The position numbers and the translations under genes were made by a program. Shown here piece by piece: positions 46,037 through 55,821 of a DNA stretch of 64,000 nt. The stretch covers positions 1,860,001-1,924,000 of the forward strand of contig NZ_CP161805.1 of NCBI RefSeq assembly GCF_040801785.1, written 5' to 3'. Source of the DNA: Sulfitobacter sp. LCG007. Lineage in GTDB: Bacteria; Pseudomonadota; Alphaproteobacteria; Rhodobacterales; Rhodobacteraceae. The notes beneath the pieces were generated by a model. That model searched no databases. It was not told the DNA's origin and was given only the letters and a program-made list of their open reading frames with translations. Every line of letters begins with the position of its first letter. Position 1 is the stretch's first letter.

Positions 46037-46726
46037 CTACCCCAGCGCATACCCCGCGCCCCGCACGGTGCGCAGGGGGTCCGGGCCGCCATGCTGCGTG
46101 AGGGCCTTGCGCAGCCGTCCGATGTGGACGTCAACGGTCCGGGTGTCGACATAGATGTCCCTGCCCCAGACCCGGTCCAGAAGCTGCTCGCGCGAGAAGA
46201 CGCGGCCGGGCTTTTCCATGAAGGTCGACAGCAGACGGAACTCGGTCGGTCCGAGTTTCAGCTCGTCTCCGGCGCGTTTCACGCGGTGGCTTGTCGCGTC
46301 GAGAACGATATCCTCGTATTCCAGCCGCTCGCCGGCGGCCGCGGGACGGACGCGGCGCAGTTGCGAGCGCACCCGTGCCATCAGTTCGATCACCGAATAG
46401 GGTTTGATCACGTAGTCGTCGGCCCCGGTCTCAAGACCGCGCACCCGATCGACCTCTTCGGAGCGGGCGGACAGCATGATGATCGGGATGGCGCGGGTTT
46501 CCGATCGCAGCTTGAGGCGGCGGCAAACCTCGATCCCGCTGAGGTTGGGCATCATCCAGTCGAGAACGATGATGTCGGGACCGACCTCGTCGACAAGCAT
46601 GAGCGCCTCTTCCCCGTCCTGGGCACGCGAGACGGAAAAGCCCTCGGCCTCGAGATTGTAGGCCAGGACCTCGCGCTGAGCGGGCTCGTCCTCGACCACG
46701 AGCACGCGCGGCTGATCGGCAGTCAT
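46037..46726 (-). CDS. phoB: Phosphate-regulon response regulator PhoB
   Basis: 229 residues. Receiver domain with acidic pocket VVEDEPAQ and phospho-acceptor D56 in VLDWMMPNLSG; OmpR-type DNA-binding domain from about 130 with VFSREQLLDRVWGRDIYVDTRTVDVHI. Binds Pho boxes of 11-base repeats such as the one before pstS. Last gene of the leftward pstS-C-A-B-phoU-phoB group, four bases after phoU. Confidence 0.96.
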   Translation of the reverse strand: MTADQPRVLVVEDEPAQREVLAYNLEAEGFSVSRAQDGEEALMLVDEVGPDIIVLDWMMPNLSGIEVCRRLKLRSETRAIPIIMLSARSEEVDRVRGLETGADDYVIKPYSVIELMARVRSQLRRVRPAAAGERLEYEDIVLDATSHRVKRAGDELKLGPTEFRLLSTFMEKPGRVFSREQLLDRVWGRDIYVDTRTVDVHIGRLRKALTQHGGPDPLRTVRGAGYALG

Positions 46727-46730
46727 GACG

Positions 46731-47447
46731 TTACGCTCCGGCCACCATCGAGGACGTGCGGTCGGCCTTGGGCCGGCTGTCGTCGGGTTGCGATCCTGTC
46801 ACCAGATAGATGAGCTGCTCGGCGATGGCGGTCACCTGATCGCCCATGCGCTCGATGTTCTTGGCAATGAAATGGAGATGCATGCAGGCGGTAATGTTGC
46901 GCGGATCCTCCATCATGAAGGTCAGGAACTCGCGGAACAGGGCGTTGTACATCTGGTCGACATCGCGGTCGCGGTTGATCACGTCCTGGGCAAGCTCGGC
47001 GTCGCGCTGGATATAGGCGTCCAGCGCGTCCTTCAGCATCAGCTCGACCTCGCGCGCCATGCGCCGCAGCGCTCCGGTGCTGTCGCTGACCGGCGACATC
47101 TGGGCCAGAACACTCGTACGCTTGGCCATGTTCTTGGCATGATCCCCGATCCGTTCGAGGTTGGCGCTGATCTTGATGACGCTGAGCACGAGGCGCAGGT
47201 CGCGGGCCGTCGGCGCACGCAAGGCGATCACGCGCGCGGCCTCCTCGTTGATCATCTCTTCGAGCCCGTCGATGGCCTTGTCGTCCTTGCGGACCTGTTC
47301 GGCGAGCTCCTCGTCGCGCGTGTCGAGCGATTGCGCGCCGAGCCGGATGGCGTTTTCGACCAGACCGCCCATTTTCATGATCTGGGCTTGGATGCCCTCC
47401 AGATCCCTGTCGAAGGCCGAGGCGATGTGCTGTGTGTTGTCCTGCAT
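46731..47447 (-). CDS. phoU: Phosphate-specific transport accessory protein PhoU
   Basis: 238 residues, two three-helix bundle repeats; the E-x3-D-x3-R-type metal-binding signatures occur as RIGDHAKNMAKR near 124 and NIERMGDQVTAIAE near 209. A negative regulator linking Pst to PhoR. It lies three bases behind pstB and four before phoB. Confidence 0.96.
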   Translation of the reverse strand: MQDNTQHIASAFDRDLEGIQAQIMKMGGLVENAIRLGAQSLDTRDEELAEQVRKDDKAIDGLEEMINEEAARVIALRAPTARDLRLVLSVIKISANLERIGDHAKNMAKRTSVLAQMSPVSDSTGALRRMAREVELMLKDALDAYIQRDAELAQDVINRDRDVDQMYNALFREFLTFMMEDPRNITACMHLHFIAKNIERMGDQVTAIAEQLIYLVTGSQPDDSRPKADRTSSMVAGA

Positions 47448-47450
47448 GAT

Positions 47451-48248
47451 CTATCCAATCCGGCCTGTGATGTAGCTTTCGGTGCGGGGATCGTCGGGGT
47501 TGGTGAAGATCCGTCCCGTCTCGCCATACTCGACAAGATTGCCGAGATGGAAGAAGGCGGTCTTCTGGCTGACCCGGGCGGCCTGCTGCATCGAGTGGGT
47601 GACGATGACCACCGAATAGTTCTGGCGAAGTTCGTCGATGAGTTCCTCGACCTGCGCCGTGGCGATCGGATCGAGCGCCGAGCAGGGTTCGTCCATCAGC
47701 AGGACCTCCGGCTCGGTGGCGACGGCCCGCGCGATGCACAGGCGTTGCTGCTGTCCACCTGAAAGGCCCGTGCCGGGAGAATGGAGCCGGTCCTTCACCT
47801 CACCCCAGATCGCCGCACGCTGAAGGGACCGCTCGACGATCTCCTCGAGATCCGCCTTGCTGCGGGCGAGCCCGTGGATGCGCGGCCCGTAGGCGACGTT
47901 GTCGAAGATCGACTTGGGAAACGGATTGGGCTTCTGGAACACCATGCCGACCTTGGCGCGCAATTGCACGGGATCCACTTGGCGGTCGTAGATGTCCTCG
48001 CCGTCGATGCGGATGTCGCCCTCGACCCGGCAGACGTCGATGGTGTCGTTCATCCGGTTCAGGCAGCGCAGGAAGGTCGACTTGCCGCAGCCCGAGGGTC
48101 CGATGAAGGCGGTGACGGTCTTGTCCTCGATATCCACGGAGACGTCCTTGATCGCGTGCGCGGTGCCATAATAGACCTGCACGTCGCGGGCCGAGATCTT
48201 GACGGTTTTCGTCTGCACGTCTCTCTCCAGTACTCTCATGTCGTTCAT
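47451..48248 (-). CDS. pstB: Phosphate ABC importer ATPase PstB
   Basis: 265 residues: Walker [10 protein letters not shown] near 51, Q-loop [11 protein letters not shown] near 99, LSGGQQQR near 160, [16 protein letters not shown] near 180, switch His in IVTHSMQQA. Specific PstB features ([10 protein letters not shown]) are present. Energises PstC/PstA. Confidence 0.97.
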   Translation of the reverse strand: MNDMRVLERDVQTKTVKISARDVQVYYGTAHAIKDVSVDIEDKTVTAFIGPSGCGKSTFLRCLNRMNDTIDVCRVEGDIRIDGEDIYDRQVDPVQLRAKVGMVFQKPNPFPKSIFDNVAYGPRIHGLARSKADLEEIVERSLQRAAIWGEVKDRLHSPGTGLSGGQQQRLCIARAVATEPEVLLMDEPCSALDPIATAQVEELIDELRQNYSVVIVTHSMQQAARVSQKTAFFHLGNLVEYGETGRIFTNPDDPRTESYITGRIG

Positions 48249-48260
48249 GTCGGACCCTCC

Positions 48261-49613
48261 CTACCAGCGGCGTTCGAAGCGGCGCCGCAGGATGACGGCG
48301 ACAGTGTTCATGGTGATCAGGAAGAGCAGCAGGATGATGATGCCCCCCCATGCGCGTTCATAGAAGGCCGGATCCGCCCGCTTGGCCCATTCGTAGATCT
48401 GTGCGGGCATGGCCGAGTTGGGTGCGAGCAGGCCCGAGGCGATGCTGTCCGGCGGGTTCGATGCGATGAAACCGACCATGCCGATCAGCAGCAGCGGCGC
48501 GGTCTCTCCCAACGCCTGGGCGAGGCCGATGATGGTGCCGGTCAGGATCCCGGGCATGGCAAGCGGCAGCACATGGTGGAAGACCGATTGCATCTTCGAG
48601 GCCCCTACCCCGAGCGCCGCGTCGCGGATCGAGGGCGGAACGGCCTTCAGCGAGGCGCGCGTCGAGATGATGATCGTCGGCAGGGTCATCAGCGTGAGCA
48701 CCAGGCCCCCCACCAGAGGGGCAGAGGTCGGAAGGTGCATGTAGTTGATGAAGACCGCAAGCCCCAGGATGCCGAAGACGATCGACGGAACGGCGGCGAG
48801 GTTCGAGATATTGACCTCGATGATGTCCGTGAACCAGTTCTTCCGGGCGAACTCCTCGAGGTAGATCGAAGCGGCCACGCCGATGGGCAGCGCCAGCGCC
48901 AGCACCACGAGCATCATGAAGAAGGAACCCATCATGGCGACACCGATGCCAGCCGCCTCGGGCCGCGCGTCGGAAGCGTCCGCGCCGGTGATGAAGGGCC
49001 AGTTGAACCGCTTCGCCAGATCGCCCCGCGCGCGAAGCTGGTCGACGAAGCCAAGCTGTTCGGCGCTGATGTACTTGTCGTCGGCGATGCTCTCACGGCT
49101 GACCCGGCCCTTGAGATAGCCGTCCACACGCGAGGAGGCGAGGAATTCGAACTCGACCGTCTTGCCGATGTCCTGGGGATTGGCGAGAACGTGGTTGCGA
49201 ACGCGGGCGGCCGCACCGTCCGAGAGAATCCCCGCCATTTCCGCCGGGCTGAGTTCCGTCTCGATCCCCTCCGAGGCCACGAGCGTCTCGAAGGCGTTGT
49301 TCATCAGGCTTGCATATCCGAAGGTCGAGACCTTCTTGATCTCCTCGATGTCGCGATTGCCGCTTTTGTCGAGCTTGGCCTCGGGCAGCTCGACGGGCAG
49401 TTGAAGGTAGGTCTGCTGGAAGGCGCCGGTCCCCTGCGAGACGATGTTCACCAGCAGGATCGCGAGCATCAGAAGTCCGATGCCGATCGCGATCATGCCG
49501 TAGACCTTGAAGCGGCTCTCGGCGGCGTTGCGGCGCCGGGTGCGGGCGTCCTGCACCAGGAGCGAGCCGGAATGGCGCTCAGCGGGCGCAGCGGGGGCTG
49601 GAATGTCGGTCAT
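48261..49613 (-). CDS. pstA: Phosphate ABC importer permease PstA (long form)
   Basis: 450 residues against about 296 in E. coli. The extra length is an N-terminal cytoplasmic segment (RRRNAAESRFKVYG), a first helix at about 35-57 and a roughly 150-residue region predicted to be periplasmic before the core. The coupling motif DAALGVGASKMQSVFHHVLP lies near residue 330-350. Long PstA/PstC forms are usual in alphaproteobacteria. Starts four bases before the pstC stop. Confidence 0.95.
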   Translation of the reverse strand: MTDIPAPAAPAERHSGSLLVQDARTRRRNAAESRFKVYGMIAIGIGLLMLAILLVNIVSQGTGAFQQTYLQLPVELPEAKLDKSGNRDIEEIKKVSTFGYASLMNNAFETLVASEGIETELSPAEMAGILSDGAAARVRNHVLANPQDIGKTVEFEFLASSRVDGYLKGRVSRESIADDKYISAEQLGFVDQLRARGDLAKRFNWPFITGADASDARPEAAGIGVAMMGSFFMMLVVLALALPIGVAASIYLEEFARKNWFTDIIEVNISNLAAVPSIVFGILGLAVFINYMHLPTSAPLVGGLVLTLMTLPTIIISTRASLKAVPPSIRDAALGVGASKMQSVFHHVLPLAMPGILTGTIIGLAQALGETAPLLLIGMVGFIASNPPDSIASGLLAPNSAMPAQIYEWAKRADPAFYERAWGGIIILLLFLITMNTVAVILRRRFERRW

Positions 49614-51079
49614 TCGTATTGTTCCCGGTACTTGCGCACGATGAAGAGCGCGAGGACGTTGAGGCCCAGCGTCAGGACGAACAGCGTCAGGCCGAGGGCG
49701 AAGGCGACCAGCGTTTCGGGGCTGGCGAAATCCGTGTCGCCGGTCAGCTGGCTCACGATCCGGGTGGTGATCGTGGTCATCGACTCAAGCGGATTGAGCG
49801 AGAAGCGGGCGATGGCCCCTGCCCCCATGACGACGATCATCGTCTCGCCGATGGCGCGCGACGCGGCCAGAAGCACGGCGCCGACGATACCGGGCAGGGC
49901 CGCGGGCAGGATCACCTGCCGGATCGTCTCGGACTGGGTGGCGCCCAGCCCGTACGAGCCATCCCGCAGCGACTGCGGCACCGAATTGATGATGTCGTCC
50001 GAAAGCGACGAGACGAAGGGGATCAGCATGATGCCCATGACCAGGCCTGCCGTCAGCACCGAGGTCGCACCGGCCATCCAGGACACGCCAAGCGCGCCGC
50101 CGCTGCCGAACAGGCTGACCAGCGCGGGTCCGACCGTGAGAAGCGCGAAGAGGCCATAGACGATGGTCGGAATGCCGGCGAGGATCTCGAGCAGCGGCTT
50201 GGCGATCGCGCGCAGCTTGGGACCGGCGTATTCGGACAGGTAGATTGCGGCGAAGAGCCCGATCGGAACCGACACCAGCAGCGCGATGAACGAGATGTAG
50301 AGCGTCCCCCACAGCAGCGGCAGGATCGACAGATCCGAATTGCCGCGAAAATTCGGCGCCCACTGGTCGCCGAAGAAGAAATCGGTCCAGGAATGCAGGG
50401 CAAAGAAGTTGATGCTCTCGAAGAGCATCGACAGCACGATCCCGACGGTGGTGAGGATCGCGAGCGACGCGGCGAGAAGAAGCAGCATCAGGACGCCGCG
50501 CTCGACGGTGTTGCGCGCCCTGAACTGGGCCGAGGATGTGCCGACGGCATAGAAGGCCCCGGCAAGCGCCAGCGCCACGACAACGATGTTGCGCCAGAAG
50601 TTGCCGGTTTCGGTCTTCTCGCGATAGGCCTGTGCCGCGTCCAGGATCTCGGGCTGGATCTCCGAGCCCACGGCGACGCCCACCGACCCGAGGATGCCCC
50701 GCAGATCGTCCGTGCGCGCCCGGATGCGCTCGGCGCCTTCATGGGTGAGCGCGCCTTGGGCCACGGCGATGTCGAGTCCGTCGGCGACGCGGCGCACATC
50801 AGCCATCACGAGGTTGCGCGACGACCCCTCGCTCACGGCGCGGTCGGGGATCAGCTTGAAGACGGCGTTCTCGATCATCAGCGGCTGTACGAAAAGCCAG
50901 AGCGCGAGAACCAGCAGCGCCGGTATGGCGGTGAACATGGCGGCGTTGTAGCCATAATAGGCAGGCAGCGAATGCATCTGCCGGACGTCCCCGCCGGCGG
51001 ACGATATTGCCCGGCTGCGGGCAAGAACGTACCCCGCGGCCGCAAGCGCGAGGACAGCCAGGAAGAGGTAACCTGTCAC
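49610..51079 (-). CDS. pstC: Phosphate ABC importer permease PstC (long form)
   Basis: 489 residues against about 319 in E. coli. Helices at about 3-20, 50-67, 155-172 and 195-220 precede the core permease, with an N-terminal soluble insert around residues 75-145. LPLLWGTLYISFIALLVSVPIG opens the core and the coupling motif DGSYGLGATQSETIRQVILP is near 375-395. Overlaps pstA by four bases; it follows pstS by about 100 bp. Confidence 0.95.
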   Translation of the reverse strand: MTGYLFLAVLALAAAGYVLARSRAISSAGGDVRQMHSLPAYYGYNAAMFTAIPALLVLALWLFVQPLMIENAVFKLIPDRAVSEGSSRNLVMADVRRVADGLDIAVAQGALTHEGAERIRARTDDLRGILGSVGVAVGSEIQPEILDAAQAYREKTETGNFWRNIVVVALALAGAFYAVGTSSAQFRARNTVERGVLMLLLLAASLAILTTVGIVLSMLFESINFFALHSWTDFFFGDQWAPNFRGNSDLSILPLLWGTLYISFIALLVSVPIGLFAAIYLSEYAGPKLRAIAKPLLEILAGIPTIVYGLFALLTVGPALVSLFGSGGALGVSWMAGATSVLTAGLVMGIMLIPFVSSLSDDIINSVPQSLRDGSYGLGATQSETIRQVILPAALPGIVGAVLLAASRAIGETMIVVMGAGAIARFSLNPLESMTTITTRIVSQLTGDTDFASPETLVAFALGLTLFVLTLGLNVLALFIVRKYREQYE

Positions 51080-51182
51080 GACGAACCCCCAGTCGGCGCG
51101 CCAGCCGCGCCCTCGTCAGTCGGAATTGCGGCAGGGGACTGCCGGTCGCGGCCCCCTGCCCTTGTCTTGAACCGTTCCCGGA

Positions 51183-52226
51183 TCAGGAGCCGCCGCCCAT
51201 GACCTGCTCTTCGCCGACCGCGGTCTGCGTCGCGCCAAGCTCGGGATCGGCAACGAGGCCGTAGTTCGAGAGCGGGCCGTCCGGGCCTGCCACATCGTCC
51301 GAGACGAAGAACTCGGCATATTCCTTCAGGCCGGGGATCACGCCGATATGCGCCTTCTTGACGTAGAAGTAGAGCGGGCGCGACACCGGGTATTCGCCCG
51401 ACGAGATGGTTTCGGTCGAGGGGCTGACGCCCGACATGGTCGCGACCTTCAGCTTGTCGGTGTTGTTCTCGTAGAATGCGAGACCGAAGACGCCGATGCC
51501 GTTCGTGTTCGAGTCGATACGCGCGAGCGTCTCGGTATAGTCGCCGTCGATGTCTGCCGACTTTCCGTCGGTGCGCACTTCCATGCAGGCGCTTTCTGCC
51601 GCGTCTTCATCCATGCCGGACGCGGTGAAGGCTTCCATCGCGCCCGAGTCCTCGCAGCCCTTCAGCAGGACCTTCTCTTCGAAGACTTCGCGGGTGCCGT
51701 GCTTGGTGCCGGGGATGAAGGCCGCGATGTCGGCGTCGGGCAGGTCGGCGTTCACTTCCGACCACTTGCTGTAGGGGTTCGCCACGACTTCGCCGGCCTC
51801 GTTCGGGACCTGAGCCGCGAGCGCCATGAAGATGTCTGCGGGCTCGAACGCCGTGAAGGCAGGGCCGTTCTTCTGGCTTGCGAACACGATCCCGTCGTAG
51901 CCGATGCGGACTTCCATGATATCGGTGACGCCGGCTTCGGCGCAGGCCGCGACTTCCTTGTCGCGGATCTTGCGCGATGCATTGGCGATGTCGATGGTGT
52001 TCTCGCCGACGCCTTCGCAGAAGCGCTTGAGACCGGCGGAAGAACCACCGGATTCCACGACCGGCGTCGGGAAGTCGAAGTTTTCGCCAAACGCTTCGGC
52101 GACGATCGACGCGTAGGGCAGAACGGTCGAGGAACCGGCGATCTGTACCTGGTCACGGGCAGCAACGGCAGTCGCGCCGACGGCGGCGATGGCGAGCGCG
52201 GATGTGGTGAGTTTCACGAGCGACAT
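51183..52226 (-). CDS. pstS: Periplasmic phosphate-binding protein PstS
   Basis: 347 residues from MSLVKLTTSA (AGGAGA upstream); signal peptide about 1-22 (ending AVAAR). Binding motifs include IAGSSTVLPYASIVAE, ESGGSSAGLKRFC with the GGS/AG phosphate-contact stretch and PGTKHGTREVF. It delivers phosphate to PstCAB. The promoter region carries a clear three-repeat Pho box about 80-115 bp before the start. Confidence 0.96.
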   Translation of the reverse strand: MSLVKLTTSALAIAAVGATAVAARDQVQIAGSSTVLPYASIVAEAFGENFDFPTPVVESGGSSAGLKRFCEGVGENTIDIANASRKIRDKEVAACAEAGVTDIMEVRIGYDGIVFASQKNGPAFTAFEPADIFMALAAQVPNEAGEVVANPYSKWSEVNADLPDADIAAFIPGTKHGTREVFEEKVLLKGCEDSGAMEAFTASGMDEDAAESACMEVRTDGKSADIDGDYTETLARIDSNTNGIGVFGLAFYENNTDKLKVATMSGVSPSTETISSGEYPVSRPLYFYVKKAHIGVIPGLKEYAEFFVSDDVAGPDGPLSNYGLVADPELGATQTAVGEEQVMGGGS

Positions 52227-52306
52227 GATGTCTCCTGTCTGGCTTGGGCTTTGCATGACCGCCCCCCAAGGCGGCCTCGTCCGTTCGTTAGGCCCCGGAC
52301 GCAATG

Positions 52307-52339
52307 CTTTTGTGACAGCCATGTAACAGGGATATGACA
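52307..52339 (-). promoter_or_regulatory. Pho box (PhoB site) before pstS
   Basis: On the minus strand three consecutive 11-base units begin TGTCA, TGTTA and TGTCA (starts at 52339, 52328, 52317), the classical PhoB direct-repeat spacing. It lies between the phoR stop and the pstS start, correctly oriented for pstS. Confidence 0.85.
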
Positions 52340-52398
52340 AACCCCGGGACGGGCCGATTGACTTCACGTCAAGGCGTGCCGCCCGGCATCGGCCGCTC

Positions 52399-53451
52399 CT
52401 ATTCCGAGGCGAGCGGGCCTGATGCGGGCAGGATGACGGTGAAGGTAGCGCCATGGCCCAGTTCGCTTTCCACCCGAAGACGCCCCCGATGCCGGTTCAC
52501 GATATGCTTCACGATGGCAAGGCCCAGACCCGTGCCGCCAAGCGCACGGCTTCGGTGGTTGTCGGCGCGGTAGAAGCGTTCTGTAAGGCGCGGCAGGTGC
52601 ACCTCGTCGATGCCCGGGCCATAGTCGATCACCATCACCCGCACGCCGGGCGAGCGCAGGGCGGGATCCCGGTCCGACCTTTCGATCCGCACCGTCACCC
52701 GCTTGCCCGACGCCCCGTACTTGATCGCGTTCTCGACGAGGTTGGTGAACACCTGCGTCAGTTGGTCGGCATCGCCGGTAATCGTGATCGGGCCTTCTCC
52801 AAGCTCGGCTTCCAGCGTCACGCCGCCCTTGGCGGCAAGCGGTCTGAGGGTGCGGAGCACCGAATCGAGTATGTCGGTCAGCACGACCTGATCGCGCGGA
52901 CGGACCCGTTCGTCCACCTCGACCCGGCTGAGCGAGAGCAGATCCCCCACGAGACGGTTCATCCGCCCCGCCTCCTCGCCCATGATCGCCAGAAAGCGTT
53001 CGCGCGCGGCGGCATCCTCGCGCGCCGGTCCGCGCAGCGTCTCGATGAAGCCGGTGAGCGCGGTCAGGGGCGTGCGCAGCTCGTGGCTGACATTGGCCAC
53101 GAAATCGCGCCGCATCTGCACCGCCTGCTCAAGATGGGTGACATCCACGAAACACAGCAGCGCGACGCCCAGCGTGGTGACGGGGCGCACCGTGACCTGA
53201 AAGGTCGTGTCCTGAGAGCCGTCGTTCGAAAGATAGGGCACCGTGCGACCTTCACCGCCCCGCAGGACACTCTCGACCGCTTCGATGAGTCCCGGCTGGC
53301 GCAGCATGGTGACGAAATGCCGGCCCTCGATGCCTTGCCCGATGACGACGCGGGCCTCGTGATTGGCCGCGGCGATACGTTCGGCGGCGTCGATGACGAT
53401 CGCCGGGAGCGGCAGCGCGCCCAGAATGTCCGCATACTCCCGCGCGACCAT
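52399..53451 (-). CDS. phoR: Phosphate-regulon sensor kinase PhoR
   Basis: 350 residues. A PAS domain (about 5-105) leads to the dimerisation helix with phospho-acceptor His123 in VSHELRTPLTAL, then the kinase domain with N-box NLVENAIKYG, DYGPGIDEVHLPRL and GGTGLGLAIVKHI. No transmembrane helix is seen, unlike E. coli PhoR. It lies upstream of pstS on the same strand, with the Pho box in between, and three bases after a PLP-enzyme gene. Confidence 0.93.
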   Translation of the reverse strand: MVAREYADILGALPLPAIVIDAAERIAAANHEARVVIGQGIEGRHFVTMLRQPGLIEAVESVLRGGEGRTVPYLSNDGSQDTTFQVTVRPVTTLGVALLCFVDVTHLEQAVQMRRDFVANVSHELRTPLTALTGFIETLRGPAREDAAARERFLAIMGEEAGRMNRLVGDLLSLSRVEVDERVRPRDQVVLTDILDSVLRTLRPLAAKGGVTLEAELGEGPITITGDADQLTQVFTNLVENAIKYGASGKRVTVRIERSDRDPALRSPGVRVMVIDYGPGIDEVHLPRLTERFYRADNHRSRALGGTGLGLAIVKHIVNRHRGRLRVESELGHGATFTVILPASGPLASE

Positions 53452-53454
53452 CGC

Positions 53455-54642
53455 TCAGGCCGCCCGCGCCGCCGCGACCGCCTCCGAGAAGACGGCGCAG
53501 AGCGTGTCCGCATCCTCGAGACCCACTGAAACGCGGAAGAACCCCTCTCCGATCCCCAGCGCCGCGCGCTGCGCGGGGCTGAGCGCGCGGTGCGAAGAGG
53601 ACGCGGGATGCGACAGGGTCGTGCCGACATCGCCCAGCGTCGGTGCGAAGGACAGGCCTTCGGCACCGCGTGTGAAGGCGTTTGCCTGCGCGCGTCCGCC
53701 CTCGAGTTCGAAGCTAACCATGTTGCAGAAGCGTCCGCCGAGCAGCTGCGCGGCGCGGGCATGGTCGGGGTGATCGGGGCGGCCGGGGTAGATGACCCTC
53801 GCAACCCCCTGCAGCCCGGCGACATGTTCGGCCAGTCGCATGGCTGTCTCCTGCGCCCGGTCGAAGCGAAGATCGAAGGTCAGCATGCCACGCTCGGCCA
53901 GCCAGCAGTCGAACGGGCTGGGAGTCATCCCGGTGGTGACGCCGAAAACGCGCAGCCGGTCGTTCAGCGCAGCGTCGCGCGCGGCCACATAGCCCAGCAT
54001 CACGTCGGAATGACCGGCCAGCAACTTCGTCAGCGAATGGATGACGATATCGGCGCCCGCCTCGAACGGCCGGAAGCCGCGCGGCGTCGTGAATGTGTTG
54101 TCGACGGCCAGCAGCACGCCCGCGCCGTGGGTCACGGCAGCGATGCCCTCGATATCGGCAACGCGCAGCGTCGGGTTGGATACCGCCTCAAGCAGGACAA
54201 GCCGGGTCTCGTGCCGCAGCGCCTCGCTTACCGCCTGGGCCGAGGTGGTGTCGACAAGGCTCGTCGAAATCCCGAGCCGCGGCAGATCCTCCGTCATAAG
54301 CCGCAGCGAGCGCCCGTAAAGCTGGTTGCTGCCGATCACGTGATCGCCCGACCGCGTCAGCCCCAGCAGCAGCGCCGAGACCGCACCCATCCCCGAGGAC
54401 GTCAGCACGCCCGGCTGCGGGGAACCCTCCATCCGGTCGAGCCTGCGCCCGACCACGTCGGCATTGGGATGGCCCTCGCGGGAATAGGTATAGCCCTGCA
54501 GCTTTCCCTCATACTGTTCATCGAGCATGTCGGGCGTGTCGGAGGCATAGACCACCGAGGGCGACAGCGGCGTGACCACCGGGCGCGATGCGCTCTGGGG
54601 CAGCGGATCTGGCCGCATCAGCGATGCCGGTTCGTTCTTCAT
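53455..54642 (-). CDS. Cys/Met-metabolism PLP-dependent lyase (cystathionine lyase/synthase family)
   Basis: 395 residues. YTYSREGHPNADVVGRRLDRMEG and SSGMGAVSALLLG open the fold; EAVSNPTLRVADI and AVDNTFTTP follow; the PLP-binding Lys is K206 in IHSLTKLLAGHSD. The family includes cystathionine gamma-synthase, beta- and gamma-lyase and methionine gamma-lyase, which cannot be separated by eye here. The C-terminal SFAPTLGDVGTTLSHPAS is the substrate-carboxylate region. Co-directional with gmk and phoR. Confidence 0.88.
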   Translation of the reverse strand: MKNEPASLMRPDPLPQSASRPVVTPLSPSVVYASDTPDMLDEQYEGKLQGYTYSREGHPNADVVGRRLDRMEGSPQPGVLTSSGMGAVSALLLGLTRSGDHVIGSNQLYGRSLRLMTEDLPRLGISTSLVDTTSAQAVSEALRHETRLVLLEAVSNPTLRVADIEGIAAVTHGAGVLLAVDNTFTTPRGFRPFEAGADIVIHSLTKLLAGHSDVMLGYVAARDAALNDRLRVFGVTTGMTPSPFDCWLAERGMLTFDLRFDRAQETAMRLAEHVAGLQGVARVIYPGRPDHPDHARAAQLLGGRFCNMVSFELEGGRAQANAFTRGAEGLSFAPTLGDVGTTLSHPASSSHRALSPAQRAALGIGEGFFRVSVGLEDADTLCAVFSEAVAAARAA

Positions 54643-54643
54643 G

Positions 54644-55171
54644 TCAGGTTTCCATCACCTTGAGACCGCGGCGGAAGCGCCGCATCCTTGTCACGTAGCC
54701 CGCCGCACTGGCGCTCAGCGCGCCGATGGCCGCGCGATCCAGCGCCCGGATCACCTTTGCCGGCGCCCCCAGAACCAGCGAGCCGTCCGGGATCACCTTG
54801 TTCTCCGTCACCAGCGCCCCTGCCCCGATCAGGCAATCGCGGCCGATCCGCGCTCCGTTCAGGATCGTGGCCCCCATGCCGACGAGGCTGTTGTCGCCGA
54901 TGGTGCAGCCATGCAGCATGGCCTTGTGCCCGATCGTGCAGCCGGCCCCGACACGCAGCGGATAGCCGATATCGGTGTGCAGCACGCAGTTTTCCTGCAC
55001 GTTGCTGCCCTGCCCGATGCGGATCTCCTCGGTGTCCCCGCGCAGGGTCGCGCCGAACCAGACAGAGACTTCCGCGTCCAGCACGACCTTGCCGATCACG
55101 TTGGCATCGGGCGCGATCCAGCAGTCCTCGTGAACCTCCGGCGCGATGCCGTCCAGCAGATAAATCGTCAT
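54644..55171 (-). CDS. Gamma-carbonic-anhydrase-like hexapeptide protein
   Basis: 175 residues of left-handed beta-helix hexapeptide repeats. The three zinc-ligand His positions are present: H65 (CVLHTDIG), H82 (TIGHKAM) and H87 ([10 protein letters not shown]). Trimeric, cytoplasmic; related to YrdA/PaaY proteins, for which carbonic anhydrase activity is proven in only some members. It overlaps gmk by four bases and precedes the PLP enzyme by one base. Confidence 0.9.
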   Translation of the reverse strand: MTIYLLDGIAPEVHEDCWIAPDANVIGKVVLDAEVSVWFGATLRGDTEEIRIGQGSNVQENCVLHTDIGYPLRVGAGCTIGHKAMLHGCTIGDNSLVGMGATILNGARIGRDCLIGAGALVTENKVIPDGSLVLGAPAKVIRALDRAAIGALSASAAGYVTRMRRFRRGLKVMET

Positions 55172-55821
55172 TCCGGCTCCTTGAATTCGGCCTGCAGCCG
55201 CCGGACATGCTCGACCAGATCAGGTTGCTGCTTGCGGCGCAGGCGGGTGGCGGTGATGATCGTCCTCAGTTCCTGTTCGGTCCGGTCGAGATCGTCGTTG
55301 ACCAGCACGTAGTCGTAGCTGTCCCAGTGGCTGATCTCGTCCCAGCTGCGCTCCATGCGCTTGGCGATCGTCGTCTCGTCATCCTGCCCCCGCGCCTCGA
55401 GCCGCGACCGCAGCGCCGCGATCGAGGGCGGCAGCAGGAAGATCGACAGCGTGTGGGTGTCGAGCGACGAGTTGGCGATCTGCTGGGCGCCCTGCCAGTC
55501 GATATCGAACAGCACGTCCTGCCCGGCCTCGAAGGCCTGCTCGACCGGCTTGCGTGGCGAGCCGTAGAAATTGCCGAAGACGAAGGCATGTTCCAGCATT
55601 TCGCCGTCGCCCACCATCTGCTTGAAGGTATCGGAATCGGTGAAGTGGTACTCGCGCCCGTCCACCTCGCCCTTGCGGGGCTGTCGGGTGGTGGCAGAGA
55701 TGGAAAAGACGATATCGCGATCCCAGTCCCGCAGCCTGCGTGCCAGGGTCGACTTGCCCGCGCCGGAGGGTGAGCTGAGGATGATCAGAAGGCCGCGACG
55801 GTTGGTGTTCATCGTCGTCAT
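55168..55821 (-). CDS. gmk: Guanylate kinase
   Basis: 217 residues; a second in-frame ATG three codons in is also possible. P-loop SPSGAGKST near 17-25, [18 protein letters not shown] in the GMP-binding region and [13 protein letters not shown] near 105. Phosphorylates GMP to GDP. The start overlaps the yicC stop by four bases (ATGA). Confidence 0.96.
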   Translation of the reverse strand: MTTMNTNRRGLLIILSSPSGAGKSTLARRLRDWDRDIVFSISATTRQPRKGEVDGREYHFTDSDTFKQMVGDGEMLEHAFVFGNFYGSPRKPVEQAFEAGQDVLFDIDWQGAQQIANSSLDTHTLSIFLLPPSIAALRSRLEARGQDDETTIAKRMERSWDEISHWDSYDYVLVNDDLDRTEQELRTIITATRLRRKQQPDLVEHVRRLQAEFKEPE

